From positions 62,001-126,000 of the forward strand of contig WRBK01000001.1 of the NCBI GenBank assembly GCA_009784575.1: a stretch of DNA of 64,000 nucleotides, in the 5' to 3' direction. Numbering within the stretch: the stretch's first letter is position 1; every line of letters begins with the position of its first letter. The DNA comes from Defluviitaleaceae bacterium. Its GTDB lineage: Bacteria; Bacillota; Clostridia; Lachnospirales; WRAX01. The notes beneath the pieces are model-generated. The model was not told the origin of the DNA. It saw nothing but the letters and a program-made list of their open reading frames with translations, and made no database searches. Positions 58,855 through 64,000 of this stretch are shown here, piece after piece. Made by a program: the position numbers and the translations under genes.

Positions 58855-59715
58855 TTACATATATTTCCTGAAAATATTTTGTGCTTTGGTCTTGATTATT
58901 TCGCGAACATGCGGAGGCTCTAGCACTTCTATGCATTCCCCTAGAGATAGTATAAAACCATAGACCCAATTGTCCTCTGTCCATGTGACGGTTGCAATAA
59001 GGTTGCCATCTGGCTGCTTTTCTATCATATCTTCGCTAAACTCATCGTATGCGCGATATGCCATTTCGGGAGCTATGCGTAATTTCATAGTAATGTATTG
59101 TTCTTGATAATTACCATGGTTTGTGTCATCTATGATATCTAAAAAGCTTCGTTCTGTGAAATGTTCGTCTGATATATTAAGGTTTTTGACACGTGAGAGC
59201 TTATACAGCCTCATATCCTGCTTGGTTAGGCAATAGCCTTTTATGTACCATGAGCGGGATTTGAACCATAGCTGTATAGGCTCTACGCGCCTAAATGTTT
59301 TTTCGCCATATCTATTAAAATAATCAAATTCCGCAATACGTTTTTGTAAAATCGCGCCCTTAAAATCTTCAAAAGAGCTATCGCTAAAGCTCCAATCAGA
59401 AAAATCCACTTCTAACCAGTTTACAGCAGTTTTATTGAATAATGCAGATAATTTTGACAATGCTTGTCCAGCCTCATCTGGTTTTACAGCCTGCAAGCCA
59501 TACAAAGCCGCCAATATTTCATTCTGTTCTTGCTCGTTTAGAATCGATTTGTTTAAAACAAAATCAGGCAGAAGGCTAATTCCGCCGTTTCTTCCTTGTT
59601 CTGTGTATATGGGGATGCCAGCTAGGCTTAAAGTGTCTATATCGCGATAAATCGTACGCGTAGAAACGCCGAATTGCTCGGCTAGCTCCTTTGCAGATAC
59701 GCGCCTTTTGTGCAA
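58855..59715 (-). CDS. HTH/WYL domain transcriptional regulator (YafY-like)
   Basis: KRRVSAKELAEQFGVSTRTIYRDIDTLSLAGIPIYTEQGRNGGISLLPDF; WYL-type RSWYIKGYCLTKQDMRLYKLSRVKNL. Confidence 0.93.
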   Translation of the reverse strand: MHKRRVSAKELAEQFGVSTRTIYRDIDTLSLAGIPIYTEQGRNGGISLLPDFVLNKSILNEQEQNEILAALYGLQAVKPDEAGQALSKLSALFNKTAVNWLEVDFSDWSFSDSSFEDFKGAILQKRIAEFDYFNRYGEKTFRRVEPIQLWFKSRSWYIKGYCLTKQDMRLYKLSRVKNLNISDEHFTERSFLDIIDDTNHGNYQEQYITMKLRIAPEMAYRAYDEFSEDMIEKQPDGNLIATVTWTEDNWVYGFILSLGECIEVLEPPHVREIIKTKAQNIFRKYM

Positions 59716-59755
59716 GAGGGTATAAATTATCTCAAATAATCTGTTGATTTGGATG

Positions 59756-60979
59756 CTATCGCCTCCTCGTTTTTAACCGCACAAAGCGGGATGATTTGGA
59801 CGACCCAGGGTAGGCGGAAATCACCTCTTGATATAGCTTTGCGACATTTTGACCATATTTTTGACTGGATAGATGGTGTATGGAAGAAAGCGCAGTGGCG
59901 GTTATGCGTTCGCGCTCTACCTTATTGGTCAAAGCATTTACCACAAGCTGCGGCAGGTCGTTATCATCATGGAAGGTATAGCCCGTCTCGTTATTACGCA
60001 CGAGCTTTTCTATGCTTGTATCAAATTTAGCAATCACAGGCAAACCAGCCGCCATGGCCTCCACATATGTAAGCCCCTGTGTTTCTGTGAGAGATGCATT
60101 TACAAATACATCACCAAGCTGATAATATTTTCCAATTTCACTCCAAGGTCTAGCACCAGTGAACATAACATTTGCGCTAATGTTCAAGCTTTTGGCTAAC
60201 TGCCCAAGTTCTACTTTGGCTGGACCATCACCAACTATGATAAGGCGTGTATTTGGCAGCATTTCTAGGATTTTTGGCATTTGATTTATAATAACATCCA
60301 TGCTTTTTTCCTTGGCAATACGCCCAAGTGATAGCATAATATGGTCATTTTGCGGTATGCCAAGAGATTGCTTTAAATCTGCTATATCCTGCGATGAATG
60401 CGACTGCGGTGCAAAGGGTGCAAAATCTATGCCCGTAGGTATAACCCTAATAGGTCGCTCTACGCCGTAGTTATGGAGGTAGTTTTCTGCTTTTTCTGTA
60501 GGTGCAATAACAACCCTTGCCCTATTGCAAAAAAACCTAGAAAACCGCCGCGCCATTTTTGGCGTTATAATATGTCCGCCAGCTACATAATGCACATAAT
60601 CCTCCCATAGCGTATGGTAGGTATGTACAAGAGGTATATTCTTAGATTCAGAAACAATTTTGCCAAAAATGCCTAGAGAAAATTCAGAGTGAGTATGCAC
60701 AACATCTAGCTTTAGCTTACGAATTTTTAGAAGGGCTTTTGGTGAATATATAAGCCCTACGCGATGCGAAGGTAAAAACACGAGGGGCATTGAAGGCATA
60801 CGGAAAATATCAGGCTCACGCTTTGCGCGCGGGTCTGTAGTGGTAAAGATATATACATTATGACCTTGAGCAGTAAGCTCCTTTTGCAAGAGATGTACGG
60901 ATGTAGCAACACCGTTAATCTGTGGAAAATAAGTATCGGTAAAGAGACCTATGTTTAGGCTGTGATTTTTGCTCATCAC
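59756..60979 (-). CDS. GT4-family glycosyltransferase
   Basis: IGLFTDTYFPQINGVATSVHLL, IPTGIDFAPF, SLGRIAKEKSMDVII, SLTETQGLTYVEAMAAGLPVIA. Confidence 0.94.
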   Translation of the reverse strand: MMSKNHSLNIGLFTDTYFPQINGVATSVHLLQKELTAQGHNVYIFTTTDPRAKREPDIFRMPSMPLVFLPSHRVGLIYSPKALLKIRKLKLDVVHTHSEFSLGIFGKIVSESKNIPLVHTYHTLWEDYVHYVAGGHIITPKMARRFSRFFCNRARVVIAPTEKAENYLHNYGVERPIRVIPTGIDFAPFAPQSHSSQDIADLKQSLGIPQNDHIMLSLGRIAKEKSMDVIINQMPKILEMLPNTRLIIVGDGPAKVELGQLAKSLNISANVMFTGARPWSEIGKYYQLGDVFVNASLTETQGLTYVEAMAAGLPVIAKFDTSIEKLVRNNETGYTFHDDNDLPQLVVNALTNKVERERITATALSSIHHLSSQKYGQNVAKLYQEVISAYPGSSKSSRFVRLKTRRR

Positions 60980-61683
60980 TTTGCCTCCTCAAAAAGTGCG
61001 TTTATATGCTTTATGGCTATGTTTTTGCCAGGCATATTTGATGCCTGCACTTTGTCCAGCAACCCCTGCAATGCAACAAGGTTTCGAGAATTTTTGTATA
61101 TATCTGCGAGTAGTGTGTAGGACTGGCTAAGCTCTGAGCCTACATTAACAGATTCTTCAAGCACTTTCTGTGCATCATCAGTATTTTCAGTAGCAATCAG
61201 AGCCTCCGCCCAAAAACGCACGGCATGTATAAAATTTGTGAAATTTTCTTCATAATTTGCGACATTATCCAAATTTGCTGCACCAAACATTTGCTTTAGC
61301 TCCACATTGGTATATTGCCTATCAAATCTTAGCATCTTTTTTTGCGCCGCATCTAGCACTTTTGTTTGCCACATATATGGCGGCACGGGCTTTTGCATAT
61401 CTTCTTGGCTGTATTGTACTATAGGCAAACGCGCCATATCTGGTGTAAAGAAAAGCTCCTCGCCTATCTCTTTATTTCTAGTCTGATTTGCGGCTTCGTT
61501 TGCTTCCATCATATCTTGCGTATTTTGCCTTGCAGCATCTTTGCGCTTGCGGTTTGTAACTCTGATAGCCAAACCTATAACGACAATAAGGACAACGATA
61601 GGTATAATCCCACGCAAAACATTATGCATGAGGTTTTCAGCAAAAGAGCCGTCCAAAGCAAGTATTGTGATAAAATTGGTCAT
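60976..61683 (-). CDS. Hypothetical TM protein with TPR-like C-terminus
   Basis: N-terminal TM, C-terminal helical repeat-like region; overlaps glycosyltransferase start. Confidence 0.6.
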   Translation of the reverse strand: MTNFITILALDGSFAENLMHNVLRGIIPIVVLIVVIGLAIRVTNRKRKDAARQNTQDMMEANEAANQTRNKEIGEELFFTPDMARLPIVQYSQEDMQKPVPPYMWQTKVLDAAQKKMLRFDRQYTNVELKQMFGAANLDNVANYEENFTNFIHAVRFWAEALIATENTDDAQKVLEESVNVGSELSQSYTLLADIYKNSRNLVALQGLLDKVQASNMPGKNIAIKHINALFEEAK

Positions 61684-61780
61684 AGTAATATAGTCCCTCC
61701 CGACAAAGAGGGCGGCAACTTGTGATGCTAACCGCCCTACATTTAATATATCACAAACTCACAGAAAATAAAAGCGAAAA

Positions 61781-62971
61781 TTATCCATTCATTTTATTAA
61801 AAGTTTGTCCTAAAATTTCTATGCCGCGCTCTAGTTGTTCATCTGATGGCGAAGAGAAGTTTATGCGGAAATATTGTGATTTTTGTGTGGGGTCTACAAA
61901 GAAAGCATTGCCCCAAACTATAGCCACGCCGCCATCAAGTGCTTGCGCACAATAATCTATCATATCTATATGCTCTGGCAAGCGGCAAAACACATATAGC
62001 CCGCCTTCTGGTTTAACATAGCTAACATTGTCGCCAAGATGTTTTTCTAGCATATCGAATGTTAGTTGCAGCTTGCCCCTGTACATACTACATACTTTTT
62101 CAATATGATTTGCAAGACCATTATCTTTCATAAACTCGTTTACAATCATTTGATTTAGCATAGGCGTATGTACATCGCTTGCTTGTTTTGCTACAGCCAT
62201 TTTTGTTGCATATTGTTTCGGTAAATGCATAAAGCCAACACGCAGACCAGGTGAAATAGTTTTGGAAAAACTGCCAGCATAAAGCACAATGTTTTCTGTA
62301 TCAAAAGACTTGATAGACGGGATGTTTTCACCAAAATAGCGCAATCTGCCGTATGGGTCATCTTCCAAAATAAGGGTGTTGTATTTAACGGCAAGCTCAT
62401 AAACACGTTTGCGCTTTTCAAGCGACATTGTCCAGCCTGATGGGTTTTGGAAATTAGGGATAACATAGATAAAACGGACATTTTTTTCGCGCTTTAAGGC
62501 TTCTTCCAACTTGTCCATATTCATGCCGTCAAATTCCATATCTATACCAACCACATTTGCGCGGTATGAAGCAAAAGAGTTCAAAGAACCTATGAAAGTA
62601 GGGTTTTCGGTGATGATGGTATCGCCATCATTGCAAAAAATCTTGGCGCATAGCTCTATACCCTGTGTTGCGCCAGATGTGATGATGAGGTCATTATCCT
62701 TGCCTGATATGCCGAATCTTTCGGCTTGATATGCAATTATTTGTTCACGAAGCGGCGCGTAGCCTTCTGATGGTCCATATTGTAATGCCAAAACTGGATG
62801 CTCTTTAAGAATTTTGTGGGAAAGCTCGGCTACTTCTTCTGCGGGAAAAGCAGCTGGAGAGGGGTTTCCTGCGGCAAAAGCAATGGCTTTGCCAGGCCCT
62901 GTTTTTTTCAAAATTTCGTATACAGCGGCGGGTTCTAGCTTTTGTACTCTGTCTGCAAAGTGCATATTCAT
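61781..62971 (-). CDS. PLP-dependent aminotransferase class I/II
   Basis: IAFAAGNPSPAAFP, YGPSEGYAPLREQI, YAGSFSKTISPGLRVGF PLP-Lys motif. Confidence 0.93.
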   Translation of the reverse strand: MNMHFADRVQKLEPAAVYEILKKTGPGKAIAFAAGNPSPAAFPAEEVAELSHKILKEHPVLALQYGPSEGYAPLREQIIAYQAERFGISGKDNDLIITSGATQGIELCAKIFCNDGDTIITENPTFIGSLNSFASYRANVVGIDMEFDGMNMDKLEEALKREKNVRFIYVIPNFQNPSGWTMSLEKRKRVYELAVKYNTLILEDDPYGRLRYFGENIPSIKSFDTENIVLYAGSFSKTISPGLRVGFMHLPKQYATKMAVAKQASDVHTPMLNQMIVNEFMKDNGLANHIEKVCSMYRGKLQLTFDMLEKHLGDNVSYVKPEGGLYVFCRLPEHIDMIDYCAQALDGGVAIVWGNAFFVDPTQKSQYFRINFSSPSDEQLERGIEILGQTFNKMNG

Positions 62972-63065
62972 GGTATTCCTCCTCAAAAAATTGTAAGATA
63001 TTACATAATCATAGCTATAGTATACAGTATTTTTTTGTTAAAGTCTACTATGGATTTATTGACTA

Positions 63066-63094
63066 TTGACTTTTTTCTTCAAATTTACTATATT
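63066..63094 (+). promoter_or_regulatory. Putative promoter TTGACT-17-TATATT upstream of ptb-like gene
   Basis: TTGACT (63066-63071), 17-nt spacer, TATATT (63089-63094). Confidence 0.55.
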
Positions 63095-63152
63095 AAGTGT
63101 ATGGAAACTTTGTTTCTAATTTAACGAAGGATGGGCAAAGGGGGAAAGATTA

Positions 63153-64000
63153 GTGTTAAAGAATTTTGAAGAACTAAAGGGCAAGGTGCTGAAAATCAAA
63201 GAAAAAAAGGTGATAGCACTTGCTTGTGCGGCGGACGCAGCATCTTTGGAGGCTCTGCGTGATGCTGAAAAAGAGCTTGGTGTAGACTATTTGCTGATAG
63301 GCGATGCCGCAGCTATCTTGGATGTGGCAGGCAAGGTCGGTTTTGATATTGACCAAGAAAAGATTTTGCAAGCGGATGATGAAGTGACGGCGGCGGAAAT
63401 GGCTGTAACCTTGGTTTGTGAAGGTCGCGCAGATATATTGATGAAAGGCAAAATGCAAACCGCAAGCCTGCTAAAGGCTGTTGTGGATAAGGAAAAAGGC
63501 ATAAGGACAGGTGGGCTGATGTCTCATATGGCTGTGCTAGAATGCCCTGCTTATCATAAATTAATTTATATCACAGATGGCGGCATGGTGACACAACCTG
63601 ATGCAGAGCAAAAGCGCGGTATCTTGATGAATAGTGTGGACTTTTTACGCCAAATGGGCTATGAAATGCCAAAGGCGGCTGTGCTTGCGGCTGTGGAAGC
63701 TGTCAATCCTAAAATGCAAGAAACTGTGGATGCAGCGGCACTGGCAGAGGCTAACGCTAAGGGTGAGCTTGCTGGTTGCATTGTGGAAGGACCGCTTTCT
63801 TTTGACCTAGCCATATCAGCAGAATCTGCTAAAACTAAAGGCGTAGAAAGCCACGTGGCAGGGGATGTTGATATATTTATTGCCCCAGAAATGGCTACGG
63901 GCAATATCCTTGCAAAGTCCTTGATATATCTTGCGGGTGCGAAAATGGCTGGTTGCATACTTGGTGCAAAAGCCCCCATTATCGTGGTCTCACGTGGGGC
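63153..64000 (+). CDS. Phosphate butyryltransferase/phosphate acetyltransferase-like (truncated by window end)
   Basis: Open frame from GTG 63153 absent from ORF track: MLKNFEELKGKVLKIKEKKVIALACAADAASLEALRDAEKELGVDYLLIGD...ADILMKGKMQTASLLKAV...ECPAYHKLIYITDGGM. Confidence 0.88.
   Translation, partial: MLKNFEELKGKVLKIKEKKVIALACAADAASLEALRDAEKELGVDYLLIGDAAAILDVAGKVGFDIDQEKILQADDEVTAAEMAVTLVCEGRADILMKGKMQTASLLKAVVDKEKGIRTGGLMSHMAVLECPAYHKLIYITDGGMVTQPDAEQKRGILMNSVDFLRQMGYEMPKAAVLAAVEAVNPKMQETVDAAALAEANAKGELAGCIVEGPLSFDLAISAESAKTKGVESHVAGDVDIFIAPEMATGNILAKSLIYLAGAKMAGCILGAKAPIIVVSRG

Noticed and set aside
1-64000. CRISPR arrays, prophage, transposases, integrases
   Set aside because: No direct-repeat/spacer arrays and no recognisable transposase, integrase or phage structural protein in the translations.
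1-64000. UGA reassigned genome-wide (alternative code)
   Set aside because: Many well-bounded genes end at TGA (e.g. cheC 4408-4410, yedF 23931-23933, rhomboid 22073-22075), so UGA is a normal stop here.

Overview
This 64 kb window looks like a gene-dense chromosomal segment of a motile anaerobic Firmicute (Clostridia-like). That placement is inferred from gene content only.

Order of content:
(1) End of a flagellar/chemotaxis operon: flhA 3' end, flhF, flhG, a YcgR-like PilZ protein, cheC, cheD, a flagellar/WhiG-type sigma factor, a FapA/DUF342 protein and small envelope proteins.
(2) Class II aldolase, a GNAT protein, an SLH+SpoIID lipoprotein, a beta-lactamase-like serine hydrolase, and a MacB-type ABC exporter with a large surface protein.
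(3) A selenium locus: tRNA-Sec, selD, yedF, a class V aminotransferase and DUF3343. The selD reading frame is interrupted by an in-frame UGA followed by a SECIS-like hairpin.
(4) Housekeeping blocks: ylxM-ffh-rpsP-khpA-rimM-trmD; mtaB; ireB-ruvX-DUF1292; rnjA; mltG; U32 peptidase; acpS; sepF-yggT-ylmH; nadD-yqeK fusion; rsfS; and a topoisomerase IIA B-subunit with no A-subunit partner.
(5) A two-component system, radical SAM protein, YibE/F, VanZ and MgtC.
(6) A type II R-M cassette whose endonuclease frame carries an in-frame UGA.
(7) An M-box (Mg2+) riboswitch with terminator upstream of uppP and mgtE.
(8) A decayed LCP gene, WYL regulator, glycosyltransferase, aminotransferase and the start of a phosphate butyryltransferase-like gene.

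Best candidates for follow-up: UGA-containing selD in a selenium cluster that appears to combine the Sec and Se-cofactor traits; the M-box-uppP-mgtE arrangement with a perfect 30-bp palindrome between the genes; the UGA-interrupted restriction endonuclease; strong hairpins inside the 5' coding ends of two genes; and the RuvX-DUF1292 in-frame fusion. I did not find one clearly undescribed multi-gene system. All calls are from reading the sequence and supplied translations; no searches were run.
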